The notes under the pieces were generated by a model that saw only the letters and a program-made list of their open reading frames with translations, did not search any database and was not told the DNA's origin. A program made the translations under genes and the position numbers. Below, piece by piece: positions 7,721 to 16,732 of a stretch of DNA of 64,000 nucleotides (position 1 is the first letter of the stretch; every line of letters begins with the position of its first letter). The DNA comes from Nonomuraea aurantiaca (GTDB lineage: Bacteria > Actinomycetota > Actinomycetes > Streptosporangiales > Streptosporangiaceae), in the NCBI RefSeq assembly GCF_020215705.1, contig NZ_JAIWNB010000031.1, positions 54,634 through 118,633 on the forward strand, read 5' to 3'.

Positions 7721-10576
7721 CTATGAGCGGATCGTGAGCAGGCTCACCAGGAGGGTGGTCAGTTCCGCCAGGGACAGTTCGCGTCCCCGGGCCGTCAGGC
7801 GTTCGTACTCGTCCTGCGGGAGGGCTTCGCGTACGGCGGCGGCCTCGCGGGGGCCGTCCCTCGGGTCCATCAACTCGGGGGAAAAGCCCACCCGGCGGCC
7901 GACCGCCTCCACGCCGCCCATCAGCACGGCTGCCTGCTCGGCCTGTCCGGTCAGCACGAGCGCGTGGGCGGCGGTGTGGATGAGCACAAGCCTGGAGGTG
8001 ACGTCCTGGTGACGGTCGAGCGCGTTCAGAATGCCGGCGGCGATCTCCAGGGCACGCCGGCCGTCGCCACGATCGCACGCGGTCTTCATGGCGGCCCACG
8101 CGGCGGAGCCGGCCGCCCAGTCGTGGCCGCAGGAGTCGGCGGTCGCGACGGCTTCGGCCAGGACCGCGGCGGCGGTCGGAAGATCTCCTAGAACGCGGGC
8201 GAGCGTGCCCTGAACCATCAGCGCCTCGGCCACCAGCCAGTCCTCGCCGGCCCGCCGGGCGAGTTCGACCGCGCTGCGGGCGAGCGCCGGAGCGTCGACG
8301 GGTATTCCGGCGAGTACGCCGAAGTGCGTCTGGTAGACCCGCGCGGAAGCCTCGACCACCAGGTCACCGGCCTCTCGCGCCTCCTGCTCCGCCAGCACGA
8401 CGGACTCGTACGCCTGCGCCGGCTTCCCGGCCAGGTAGCTGAGCCCGCTGACGGCGAGCCGGGCCCTCCCCCGGACCGCCGGCTCGGCGTGCGGCGCCGC
8501 GGCGAAAGCCTTCGACATCCAGGACAGGCCTTCGGCGATGTGGCCCATGCGGTACCAGAACCAGTACAGGGCTCCGCCCAATCGCAGCGCGTAGTCGCCA
8601 TCACCGGCGGCCAGCGCGGAAGCGAAGGCGGCGCGGAACTCCGGCTGCTCCCGGGTCAGCCGGCCCAGCAGCACGGCCGCCTGAGGGCCGTGGAGCCGGC
8701 GCTCGGCGCTCTCCGCCTGGGCCAGGACCCAGGCGCGGTGCCGTTGCTGGGTCCGCGCGAGGTCGTCCAGGTCGAGTTCGCGCAGCGCGTACTGACGCAG
8801 CGTCTCCAGCAGCCGGTAGCGGCGTGGAGCGGTCCCGGGCTCGACACCGACCAGCGACTTGCGGACCAGGGCCGACAGGGGAGGCAGCACGGAAGTCTGG
8901 CCTCCGACCACGCCCGCGGCGTCGAGGTCGAACCCGGCGGCGAACACGCTCAGCCGGTGGAAGAGCCGCCGTTCCTCGGGTTCGAGCAGCCGGTGGCTCC
9001 AGGCGATCGTGGACTCCAGCGCACGATGCCGGGCGGGCAGGTCGAGAGGGCCGCCGACCAGGACGCCGAAGCGGTTTTCCAAGGCGTCGGCGATCTGGCC
9101 GACGGAGAGCATCCGGCATTGCGCGGCGGCCAGTTCGATGGCGAGCGGAATGCCGTCGAGGCCGGCGCAGAGCCCGGGGATCCGGTCGAGGTCGTCCACG
9201 TCGGGGGACCATGTGGACAGCGCGGCAGCCCGTTCCCGGAAGAGTTCGGCGCCATCGCCATCAGGGTCGAGCGGCCGTACCTCGTAGACCGCCTCGCCCT
9301 CGACGCCCAGCGCTTCGCGGCTGGTGGCCAGCACCCGCAGGCCGCCGCAGCGGCTCAGCAGCACACCGGTCAGGGTGGTGACCTCGTCCAGCAGGTGTTC
9401 GCAGTTGTCGAGGACCAGCAGCAGTCGCCGTCCGGCGAGCACGGCCGACAGGTCTTCATCCGAGGATGCCCCGGGGATGCCGACGGCGGTGCCGATCGTG
9501 GCGGGCAGCAGTTCGGGTGAGGTGAGGCCGGCCAGTTCGACCAGCCACGATCCGTCGGTGCCGTCGGTGCGGGCTCTGGCCGTCTCCAGCGCGAGGCGGG
9601 TCTTGCCCACTCCGCCCGGGCCGGTGAGGGTGACCAGCCGGTACTCGGCCAGCAGACGCTCGACGGCGGCGATGTCGTCCGTACGTCCGAGCAGGCTGGT
9701 CAAGGCGAACGGCAGGTTACCGACGGGCGGGGCGGTGCCGGGCCTGGTAGTGGCGTTGCCCACGTGAGCGTCGGCGGAGCGGGCGGGCGGTGGGTCGAGC
9801 CGGGGGTCCTGGGCGAGTACCGCGGACTCCAGGTCGCATAACGCGGGTCCGGGGTCGATGCCCAGCTCGTCAGCGAGCCGTCGCCGTGCCGTGCGCAGCG
9901 CCGCTATCGCGTCAGCCTGCCGCCCGGACCGGTACAGGGCGAGGACGAGCAGCTCCCAGCCGCGTTCGCGCAGCGGTTGCTCGGCCACCAGGGCCTCCAG
10001 CTCGCCGACCGCCGCGGCGTGCCTGCCCAGGTCGATGGTGGCGGCCAGCCGGTCCTCGTACGCGGCCGCACGTAGGTCCTCCAGCCGGGCCGCTTCCGTG
10101 AAGGCGAAACCGGCCCCGTCGAAGTCCGCGTAGGCGGGACCACGCCACAGCTCCAGCGCCTCGGTGAGCACTTCCACGGCGGGGCCCGCCCTGCCGCCGT
10201 CCAAAGCCCGCCGCCCCGCCACGGCGAGGTCGGCGAAGCGCTCGGCGTCCACCGCGGACGGATCCGTCCGCAGTGCGTATCCCGTCCCCTCACGGACCAG
10301 CAGCCGGGGCAGAGCGCCGGCCGGGCGTTCCGGCTCCAGGGCCCGGCGCAGCTGGGAGATGTACGCGTGGAGGGTCGTCGGTGAGGAGGGTGGCGAGCCT
10401 TCCCACACCTGGGACGTGATCCGCTCGGCGGAGACCATCCTGCCCCCGGCGATCAGCAGGACGGCAAGGATCGCCCGCTGCCGCAGACCTCCCAGGCCGA
10501 CCGCCCGTCCCGCCAGCTCAGCCCGGAGAGGGCCGAGCACCCCGAACCGCACAACATCGGGAGCGACCCCACCCAT
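7721..10576 (-). CDS. AfsR-like large SARP regulator (wHTH-BTAD-NTPase-TPR), 951 aa
   Basis: Domain order is as follows. An OmpR-like winged helix (about 8-100, RFGVLGPLRAELAGR) comes first. A BTAD domain (about 105-255, with LALYRSGRQADA and ELGIDPG) is next. A STAND/NB-ARC-type NTPase follows, with Walker A GPGGVGKTRLALE near 320, Walker B LLLVLDNCEHLL near 390, and an RNBS-like LATSREALG. A helical TPR-like C-terminus completes the protein. Such proteins activate secondary-metabolite or developmental genes by binding heptamer direct repeats. GGGAGG precedes the ATG at 10576. It is clearly paralogous to the gene ending at 12626, with the same architecture and many shared blocks. It is the last gene of a minus-strand run. 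Confidence 0.93.
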   Translation of the reverse strand: MGGVAPDVVRFGVLGPLRAELAGRAVGLGGLRQRAILAVLLIAGGRMVSAERITSQVWEGSPPSSPTTLHAYISQLRRALEPERPAGALPRLLVREGTGYALRTDPSAVDAERFADLAVAGRRALDGGRAGPAVEVLTEALELWRGPAYADFDGAGFAFTEAARLEDLRAAAYEDRLAATIDLGRHAAAVGELEALVAEQPLRERGWELLVLALYRSGRQADAIAALRTARRRLADELGIDPGPALCDLESAVLAQDPRLDPPPARSADAHVGNATTRPGTAPPVGNLPFALTSLLGRTDDIAAVERLLAEYRLVTLTGPGGVGKTRLALETARARTDGTDGSWLVELAGLTSPELLPATIGTAVGIPGASSDEDLSAVLAGRRLLLVLDNCEHLLDEVTTLTGVLLSRCGGLRVLATSREALGVEGEAVYEVRPLDPDGDGAELFRERAAALSTWSPDVDDLDRIPGLCAGLDGIPLAIELAAAQCRMLSVGQIADALENRFGVLVGGPLDLPARHRALESTIAWSHRLLEPEERRLFHRLSVFAAGFDLDAAGVVGGQTSVLPPLSALVRKSLVGVEPGTAPRRYRLLETLRQYALRELDLDDLARTQQRHRAWVLAQAESAERRLHGPQAAVLLGRLTREQPEFRAAFASALAAGDGDYALRLGGALYWFWYRMGHIAEGLSWMSKAFAAAPHAEPAVRGRARLAVSGLSYLAGKPAQAYESVVLAEQEAREAGDLVVEASARVYQTHFGVLAGIPVDAPALARSAVELARRAGEDWLVAEALMVQGTLARVLGDLPTAAAVLAEAVATADSCGHDWAAGSAAWAAMKTACDRGDGRRALEIAAGILNALDRHQDVTSRLVLIHTAAHALVLTGQAEQAAVLMGGVEAVGRRVGFSPELMDPRDGPREAAAVREALPQDEYERLTARGRELSLAELTTLLVSLLTIRS

Positions 10577-10584
10577 CGGCCTCC

Positions 10585-10616
10585 CTCTCGCACTTTAGGA
10601 AGATCTCCTGCGAGAG
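10585..10616. promoter_or_regulatory. inverted repeat immediately upstream of the 951-aa SARP gene
   Basis: CTCTCGCA (10585-10592) and TGCGAGAG (10609-10616) form perfect 8-bp arms with a 16-bp spacer, ending 9 bp before the start codon. The position overlaps the probable promoter/leader and would suit an operator or a leader hairpin. The binding protein is unknown. Confidence 0.5.
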
Positions 10617-10679
10617 TAACCGAAGGGTTGCGGCCCAGGAAGGGGCGGGAACGGGTGCCTGGTGCGGCGGTGGAGACGG

Positions 10680-11015
10680 TCAGCTCGAGCAGGTGGCCGT
10701 GACCGAGACGTACCGGCGGAGGGCGCCTCCGTTCGTGGCCGTCACCGTGAGCATGTCGCGGCTGAAGGCGTCGGAGTCCGTGTCCAGGCTGGTCGAGACC
10801 GACACTCCGGTGGCGGCGTTGATCTTGATCGTGTCGGTCAGCATCGTGGGGGCGTACGAAGGGCACATGACCAGGAAGGATTTGGTGGCGCCGGGCTCGA
10901 CCCAGACCGCGTTGCCCGCGCCGGCCGTCGCCGCCGAGGCCGGAGCCGCGATGGCCGTCAGCCCACCGGCCATGGCGGTCGCCAGGATGATGCCCGCGGT
11001 GATGTTCTTGAACAT
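10680..11015 (-). CDS. small secreted protein of unknown function
   Basis: ATG at 11015 has GAAAGGAC upstream. The 111-aa product has a clear signal peptide (MFKNITAG start, a hydrophobic ATAMAGGLTAIAAPA stretch, and ASAA at the likely cleavage site). The mature part of about 80 residues is Ser/Thr-rich and beta-like, with two cysteines (in MCPS and near the C-terminal TCSS) that may form a disulfide. It starts 51 bp after the FAD monooxygenase stop on the same strand, so cotranscription is likely. I do not recognise the family. Confidence 0.8.
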   Translation of the reverse strand: MFKNITAGIILATAMAGGLTAIAAPASAATAGAGNAVWVEPGATKSFLVMCPSYAPTMLTDTIKINAATGVSVSTSLDTDSDAFSRDMLTVTATNGGALRRYVSVTATCSS

Positions 11016-11065
11016 GATGATGTCCTTTCGGGTTCGGATGCCGAGGCTCGGGATGAGCCGCGACG

Positions 11066-12445
11066 TCATTGACCGGCCGGGATCTGCTCCCGGGCCGGAA
11101 GTCGGAGGTGGGCCGGGCCGCCGCTGAGACGCGGCCGGAGCACACGGGCCAGGACGCCGGGCGACAACAGGAGCTGTGGAGGGGCCTGCAGGTTGGCGAC
11201 GCTCAGGAAGGCCTGCCCGACCACCGGGTCCGCTTCCGCGGCCACGTGGAGGCGGGCGATGTAGCGGTTGAGCAGCTTCACGCGCAGCGGGCGTGGTGCC
11301 TCGACGGACGGGAACCGCAGATCACCACCGACCGACAGGTCCCAGGGCACGTCGATGATCCGCGCCGCCCGCTCGAAGAAGCGGCGGGCCAGGCCGTCGC
11401 GCCGGCCGTCCGCCAAGCACTCACGCAGGGCGACGGCCTCGCAGGCGGCCACCGTCATGCCCTGCCCGTAGCTGGGATTGAACTGGCACAGGGCATCGCC
11501 GAACACCACATAGCCCTCGGGGAAACGGCCCATCCGTTCGTAGCGGCGCCGGATGCTCACGGGAATGCGCATCCGCCGCGGCTCCCCCAGCGGTTCCAGG
11601 CGCTCCAGGAGCCGGTGCAGGTCCGGGACCGGAAGCCGGGCGGCGAACCCGTGGTACCCGTCCGGGTCGACGGGTGGGACGTCGTCGCCCATGCCGAACA
11701 GGGTGACGAGCCAGCGGTCTCCCTCGCCGCTGAGTGCGACCCCGCCTCTGGGGATCGACGCGCTGTGTCCCACCACCATGGCGATGAAGTCGGCGTCGCC
11801 CGGCCGCCGGCGGTACTCACGCGAGACGTACTGCAGCCGGGAGTCGATGCGTTCCTCCGGCGCGGGCTCGTATCCCAGCCGGCGCAGCCACTCCGCGCCC
11901 CGGTTTCCCCGGCCCACGGCGTTCACCACGAGATCGGCCGCCATGTCCTCGGGCCGGTGCCCCGAACGCTGTAGACGTACTCCGGTGACCGCGCCGTCCC
12001 TGCCGGCGATCGGCTCGACCACCTCGCAGCGTTCGTGGATCACCACGCCGGGAAGATCCGCGACGCGGGACCGCAGGTACCGTTCGAGTTCCGGCCGGCT
12101 CACCGTCAGGCCGCGCAGCCGCGAAGGCGCGGGGTGCAGCAGTCGGCCGTCGTTGTACCAGCGGACGTCGTCCTGGATGTCGCAGGTGGTGGCGCCCGCC
12201 GCGACCAGGTCCGCGGTCAGCCGGGGGAACAGCTCCTCGAGGATCTCGCAACCCCGGGACAGCAGGCCGTGCGCGTGATGCCCCTGCGGCACACCCCGCC
12301 GGGGGACACCCTGGGCGGGCAACGCGTCGCGGTCGATCACCGTGACCCGGTCGAACGTCTCGCGCAGCACCCGGGCCGCCAGGAGCCCGCCGATCCCCGC
12401 TCCCGCGACGACGGCGTGTCCGGTATGGATCATCCGCTTGATCAT
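11066..12445 (-). CDS. FAD-dependent monooxygenase/oxidoreductase
   Basis: ATG at 12445 is preceded by GAGGTGAATC. The 459-aa protein starts with the dinucleotide-binding VVAGAGIGGLLAARVL and an acidic strand end (TVIDRD). It contains RGVPQGHHAHGLL, characteristic of an actinobacterial branch of flavin hydroxylases, and later YVVFGDALCQFNPSYGQGM, the GD motif contacting the FAD ribityl chain. These enzymes hydroxylate or dehydrogenate small aromatic or isoprenoid substrates. It sits between two AfsR-like regulators and directly upstream of a small secreted protein, suggesting regulated expression in a small accessory cluster. No reductase partner is visible. Confidence 0.85.
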   Translation of the reverse strand: MIKRMIHTGHAVVAGAGIGGLLAARVLRETFDRVTVIDRDALPAQGVPRRGVPQGHHAHGLLSRGCEILEELFPRLTADLVAAGATTCDIQDDVRWYNDGRLLHPAPSRLRGLTVSRPELERYLRSRVADLPGVVIHERCEVVEPIAGRDGAVTGVRLQRSGHRPEDMAADLVVNAVGRGNRGAEWLRRLGYEPAPEERIDSRLQYVSREYRRRPGDADFIAMVVGHSASIPRGGVALSGEGDRWLVTLFGMGDDVPPVDPDGYHGFAARLPVPDLHRLLERLEPLGEPRRMRIPVSIRRRYERMGRFPEGYVVFGDALCQFNPSYGQGMTVAACEAVALRECLADGRRDGLARRFFERAARIIDVPWDLSVGGDLRFPSVEAPRPLRVKLLNRYIARLHVAAEADPVVGQAFLSVANLQAPPQLLLSPGVLARVLRPRLSGGPAHLRLPAREQIPAGQ

Positions 12446-12551
12446 GATTCACCTCGTTGTCCGGCCGCCCGGACCAGGCGGCGCCGCGTTCACAACAACG
12501 AGAGTGGGCCGGCCTGCTTCGAGGTCGGTGGGAACCGGCTTTCCCAGCGAT

Positions 12552-12596
12552 TTCCAAGGCTTCCAAGGCTTCCAAGCCGCCCAAGGCTTCCAAGGC
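12552..12596 (-). repeat. five tandem 9-bp repeats (GCCTTGGAA) upstream of the FAD monooxygenase
   Basis: On the minus strand the unit GCCTTGGAA is repeated five times without gaps, with slight divergence in copies 2 and 3. It lies in the 180-bp gap between the stop of the 946-aa SARP and the monooxygenase start, about 107 bp upstream of that start. The 9-bp period differs from the 11-bp period of typical SARP boxes. It could be an array of operator half-sites or a slippage product. Confidence 0.75.
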
Positions 12597-12625
12597 TTAA
12601 GGCGTGGAAGGCCCCGATCAGCGGA

Positions 12626-15466
12626 TCATCGTCCAGCGATCAACGAGGTGAGCAGGGCGCTCGCATCCCGCCGGGACATCGCGCGCCCGCGGGCCGCATG
12701 ACGTTCGTACTCCTCCGGCGAAAGTGCCCCGCGTACGGCGGCGGCCTCGCGCGGCCCGTCCAAGGGGTCCATCAGCTCCGGGGAGACGCCGGCTCGCTTG
12801 CCGATGGCCTCCACGGCCCCCATGAGCACGGCCGCGTTCTCGGCCTGCCCGGTCAGCGCGAGGGCACGGGCCGCGCTGTGCACCGTCACCAGCCAGAAGG
12901 AGATGTCTCCGTAACGATCCATCGTGGCCAGGATGTCCGCCGCGATGGCCAGTGCCCGAGCGCCGTCCCCGCGGTCCGAGGCCGTCTTCATCTCGCACCA
13001 GGCCGCCCCGTCCGCCGCCCAGTCGTGGCCACTGGCGCGGGCGGCGCCGATGGCCTCCTGGAAGACGCCGTCGGCGCCCGGCAGATCCCCCAGCACCCGC
13101 AGGACCATGCCCTGGATCATGAGCGTTTCCGCTTCCAGCCAGTCCAGGGCGCTGCGCCGGGCCACCTCGACGGCCTCGCGGGCGAGAGCCTCGGCGTCGA
13201 GCGCCGCCCCGGTCAGCAGCCCCAGGTAGGCGGCGTACGCGGTCGCGACCGCCTCCGTCACCGGGTCGCCTGCCTGACGGGCCTCCTCCATCGCCGAACG
13301 GGCCGCCTGGTACGCCTGTGGCGGCTGTCCGGCCAGGTAGTGCAGTCCCACTACCGCGAACCGGGCACGCGCCCGGACATCCGCGCCGGCTTGCGGGGCC
13401 GCCGCGAACGCCTCGGACAGCCAGGCCAGACCCTCCGCGACATGACCCATGCGGAACCAGAACCAGAACAGCGCGCCGCCCAGCCGTAGCGCGTACTCGC
13501 CGTCACCTGCTGCCAGTGACGAGGCGAACGCGGCCCGGAACTCCGCCTGATCGCGGCTCAACCCGTTCAGCAACGCCGCTCCCTGCGGGCCGCGGAGATG
13601 ACGTTCGGCGTTCTCGGCCCGGGCCAGGGCCCAGGCGCGGTGGCGTTCCCGCGCCCGGGCCAGCTCGTCGGTGGAGAGCGAGGCCATGGCGTACTGGCGC
13701 AAGGTCTCCAGTATCCGGTAGCGGCGTGGTGCCGTGCCGGTTTCCGCGGTGACCAGCGATTTGCGGACCAACGCCAGCAGCGGCGCCAGGACGGGATCGA
13801 CTCCTCCCACCGCGGCGGCCGCCTCCAGGTCGAAGCCGGCTTCGAACACGCCGAGCCGGTGGAAGAGGCGGCGTTCGGCCGGCTGCAGCAGTTGATCGCT
13901 CCAGGCGACCGTGTCCAGGAGCGTGCGATGACGGTCCGGGCGTCCGGCTGATCCGTCCACCAGCAAGGTGAAGCGGTCCGCTACGGCATCGGCTATCTGG
14001 GCCACGGACAGCGCCCGGCTCTGCGCGGCGGCGAGTTCGATGGCCAGCGGGATGCCGTCGAGCCGTACGCACAGGGCGGCGATCCTTTCCCTGTCGCCCG
14101 GCTCGGCCGCCCAGCCGGGCGAGCCGGCTGCCGCACGGCGCAGGAACAGGTCCGCGGCTTCCGTGGCGGCATCCAGGGGCGGTACTTCGTAGACCGTCTC
14201 ACCCGAGATGCCCAGGGGTTCGCGGCTGGTGCACAGCATCCGTACGGTGCCGCAGCGGGTCAGCAGGGTGTGGACCAGCATGGCGGCGGTGACCAGCAGA
14301 TGCTCGCAGTTGTCCAGGACGATCAGCATGTCACGGTCGGCGATCATCCCGGCCAGCTGATCGGAGGACGCCGCGGTGGGCAGCCCCAGGGCGGCGGCCA
14401 TGGTTCCGCTGAGCAGTTCGGGTGCGTGCAGACCTGCCAGTTCCACGAGCCAGGGCCCGTCGGCGTCGGTACGGGCGCGGGCGACCTCCAAGGCCAGACG
14501 GGTCTTGCCGACCCCGCCCGGGCCGGTGAGCGTGACCAGCCGGCGCCCGTCCAGCAGGGACGCGACGGCCGTGAGGTCGCCGCCGCGGCCGACGAAGCTG
14601 GACAGCGCGAACGGCAGATTGCCCGAGGGCTGCGCCGGAGCGGCGGCCGGAGGGTATGACACGCGGGTGGGCTCAGCCGGCACCGGCGCCAGCCGCAGGT
14701 CCTGGGCGAGTACGGCCGCCTCCAGGTCGCGCAGGCCGCGTCCCGGGTCGATGCCCAGCTCGTCGGCCAGCCTTCTGCGTACCGCTCGAAGGGTGGCGAG
14801 CGCGTCCGCCTGCCGTCCTGACCGGTACAAGGCGAGGACGAGCAGCTCCCAGCCGCGCTCCCGCAGCGGTTGCTCGGCGATCACCGCCTCCAGCTCGCCT
14901 ACGGCAGCGGCGTGCTCCCCCGACGCGATGACGGCCGCGAGCCGGTCCTCGCGGATGGTGGCCCGCAGATCCTCCAGCCGGGTCGCGTCGGGCACCGCGA
15001 AGGCGGCTCCGCCGAAGTCGGCATAGGCCGGGCCCCGCCACAGCGCGAGCGCCTGTCCGAGCAGGTCCGCGGCGAGTCTCGGTTCGCCGCCGTCCAACGC
15101 GCGCCGGCCACGAGCGGCCAGATCGGTGAAGCGCTCGGCGTCAACCGCGGCGGGTACTGCCCGAAGGGCGTATCCGGGCCCCTCACGCACCAGCAACCGG
15201 GCCGGGGCGCCGGGCGCTCTTTCCGGCTCCAGCGTCCTGCGCAGATCGGCGACGTATCCATGGAGTGTCGTCAGGGAGGGAGGTCGCGAGCCCTCCCACA
15301 CTTCGGACAGGATCCGCTCCGCCGAGACGCTCCTGCCCCGCGCGATCAGCAGCAGTGCCAGCACGGCCCGCTGGCGAGGTCCGCCAAGCCCTGCCGGGCG
15401 ACCGCCGACCTCGGCCCGGAGCGGCCCGAGAACGCCGAATCTCACGTCCTCGGCCACCACGCTCAC
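12626..15466 (-). CDS. AfsR-like large SARP regulator, 946 aa, paralogue
   Basis: It has the same architecture as the 951-aa gene: winged helix (RFGVLGPLRAEVGGRPAGL at the start), BTAD with LALYRSGRQADALATL and ELGIDPG, NTPase with GPGGVGKTRLALEVARA and MLIVLDNCEHLL, then a TPR-like C-terminus. The two proteins align over their full length, pointing to local duplication with the monooxygenase and secreted-protein genes now between them. It is divergently arranged with the cyclase-family enzyme at 15633. An inverted CTTCAG/CTGAAG pair (15507-15525) lies in the shared promoter region. Its C-terminal ~30 residues closely resemble those of its paralogue. Confidence 0.93.
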   Translation of the reverse strand: MSVVAEDVRFGVLGPLRAEVGGRPAGLGGPRQRAVLALLLIARGRSVSAERILSEVWEGSRPPSLTTLHGYVADLRRTLEPERAPGAPARLLVREGPGYALRAVPAAVDAERFTDLAARGRRALDGGEPRLAADLLGQALALWRGPAYADFGGAAFAVPDATRLEDLRATIREDRLAAVIASGEHAAAVGELEAVIAEQPLRERGWELLVLALYRSGRQADALATLRAVRRRLADELGIDPGRGLRDLEAAVLAQDLRLAPVPAEPTRVSYPPAAAPAQPSGNLPFALSSFVGRGGDLTAVASLLDGRRLVTLTGPGGVGKTRLALEVARARTDADGPWLVELAGLHAPELLSGTMAAALGLPTAASSDQLAGMIADRDMLIVLDNCEHLLVTAAMLVHTLLTRCGTVRMLCTSREPLGISGETVYEVPPLDAATEAADLFLRRAAAGSPGWAAEPGDRERIAALCVRLDGIPLAIELAAAQSRALSVAQIADAVADRFTLLVDGSAGRPDRHRTLLDTVAWSDQLLQPAERRLFHRLGVFEAGFDLEAAAAVGGVDPVLAPLLALVRKSLVTAETGTAPRRYRILETLRQYAMASLSTDELARARERHRAWALARAENAERHLRGPQGAALLNGLSRDQAEFRAAFASSLAAGDGEYALRLGGALFWFWFRMGHVAEGLAWLSEAFAAAPQAGADVRARARFAVVGLHYLAGQPPQAYQAARSAMEEARQAGDPVTEAVATAYAAYLGLLTGAALDAEALAREAVEVARRSALDWLEAETLMIQGMVLRVLGDLPGADGVFQEAIGAARASGHDWAADGAAWCEMKTASDRGDGARALAIAADILATMDRYGDISFWLVTVHSAARALALTGQAENAAVLMGAVEAIGKRAGVSPELMDPLDGPREAAAVRGALSPEEYERHAARGRAMSRRDASALLTSLIAGR

Positions 15467-15632
15467 CAGCAGACCTCCCGCCGCACCAAACGCGCTGTGA
15501 GAATATCTTCAGAATCATCCTGAAGCGCGGCAATACTCGCGTGTCGGGCGGTTCGCGCGGCAGGTCGCGGAGAGGGCGGGATACGCTGCCCGCGGTGCCT
15601 CGAACCGCGTGACCGGAGGAGCTGATGCTGGG

Positions 15633-16589
15633 ATGACGGCAGGGCGACCGATGCCCACACAGGACGACGTGCTCGGGTACTTCGACACGCTGTCGAACTG
15701 GGGACGGTGGGGCGACGACGACGAGCTCGGCACTCTGAACCACATCACCGACGACGTCCGGCTGGCGGCGGCTCGGGCCGTGCGCCACGGCAGGAGTGTG
15801 TCGTGCGCGTGGGAGGTTGCCGTACCGGACGACATGGAGCGGTCGACGACGACGTGCCCGTGCGCCGCCGACATGCCAGGTGCCGAGAACATGCCGCTGC
15901 CCGGATTCCGCAACGACCGGCACTGGGGCTATTCGAACGAGCGGCTCGGCATCATGTTCCACGGCAACACCGTCACCCACCTCGACTCGCCGTGCCACAT
16001 CTTCTGGGACGGCACGATGTACAACGGGCGGTCGCACTCGCTGGTCGACGCCGCAACGGGATCGGCGTGGGCGGCCGTCACGGCGGCGGCCAACGGGATC
16101 ATCACGCGTGGTGTCCTGCTGGACATTGCTGGGGCCCGCGATGTGCCGTGGTTGGAACCGGGGCAGGGTGTGTACCCCGACGATCTCGAGGAGGCCGAGC
16201 GTCGCCAGGGTGTGCGGGTGCGATCCGGCGATGCGGTACTCCTGCGGACCGGCTATGGCCGCGTCCGGCACGAGGCCGGTGAGGCCGGCGGTTTCACGCA
16301 GGCCGGCTGGCACGCGTCCTGCCTGCCGTGGCTGCATGAACGGGGAGTGGCGCTGATCGGCGCTGACACCCCCCAGGACGTTCAGCCGTCCGGGTACGAA
16401 GACGTGTTGATGCCGGTTCACGCCGTGAGCCTCGTCGCCATGGGCCTGTGGATGCTCGACAACTGCGACCTGGAGGCGTGCGCGGCGACGGCTGCCGAGC
16501 TCGGCCAGTGGGACTTCCACCTCGCAGTCGCGCCGGTCCGCTTCGCCGGTACGTCCGGCAGCCCAATCAACCCGATCGCCACATTCTGA
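15633..16589 (+). CDS. cyclase-family / kynurenine-formamidase-like metal hydrolase
   Basis: The 318-aa frame (ATG at 15633 behind GGAGGA; an in-frame GTG at 15609 and ATG at 15651 are alternatives) contains NWGRWGDDDELGTLN near the N-terminus and the family metal signature HGNTVTHLDSPCH (about 110-122). This HxGTHxDxPxH-type motif is seen in cyclase-family proteins and bacterial kynurenine formamidases. A further conserved GADTPQDVQPSGYED segment is present. It probably hydrolyses a cyclic or amide substrate. It is divergent from the 946-aa SARP and followed by an esterase. The specific substrate cannot be read from sequence. Confidence 0.88.
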   Translation: MTAGRPMPTQDDVLGYFDTLSNWGRWGDDDELGTLNHITDDVRLAAARAVRHGRSVSCAWEVAVPDDMERSTTTCPCAADMPGAENMPLPGFRNDRHWGYSNERLGIMFHGNTVTHLDSPCHIFWDGTMYNGRSHSLVDAATGSAWAAVTAAANGIITRGVLLDIAGARDVPWLEPGQGVYPDDLEEAERRQGVRVRSGDAVLLRTGYGRVRHEAGEAGGFTQAGWHASCLPWLHERGVALIGADTPQDVQPSGYEDVLMPVHAVSLVAMGLWMLDNCDLEACAATAAELGQWDFHLAVAPVRFAGTSGSPINPIATF

Positions 16590-16732
16590 CCCCGGTTCAC
16601 GAGGCGGGTGCGATGCCATGAAGGACCCGCCCCGCCCCGCACCCGGAACGCGGTCATGCTTGTCGACTGTGAGCGACATCACGCGTAGACCGTGACATAA
16701 GGGTGTCGCGGCGTGGCGGCACGGTTGGCTGC

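Noticed and set aside
12552..12596. Possible CRISPR array
   Set aside because: The units are gapless 9-mers with no spacers.
7721..15466. Complete biosynthetic gene cluster driven by the SARPs
   Set aside because: No PKS, NRPS, terpene or RiPP core enzymes are visible; only a monooxygenase and a small secreted protein.
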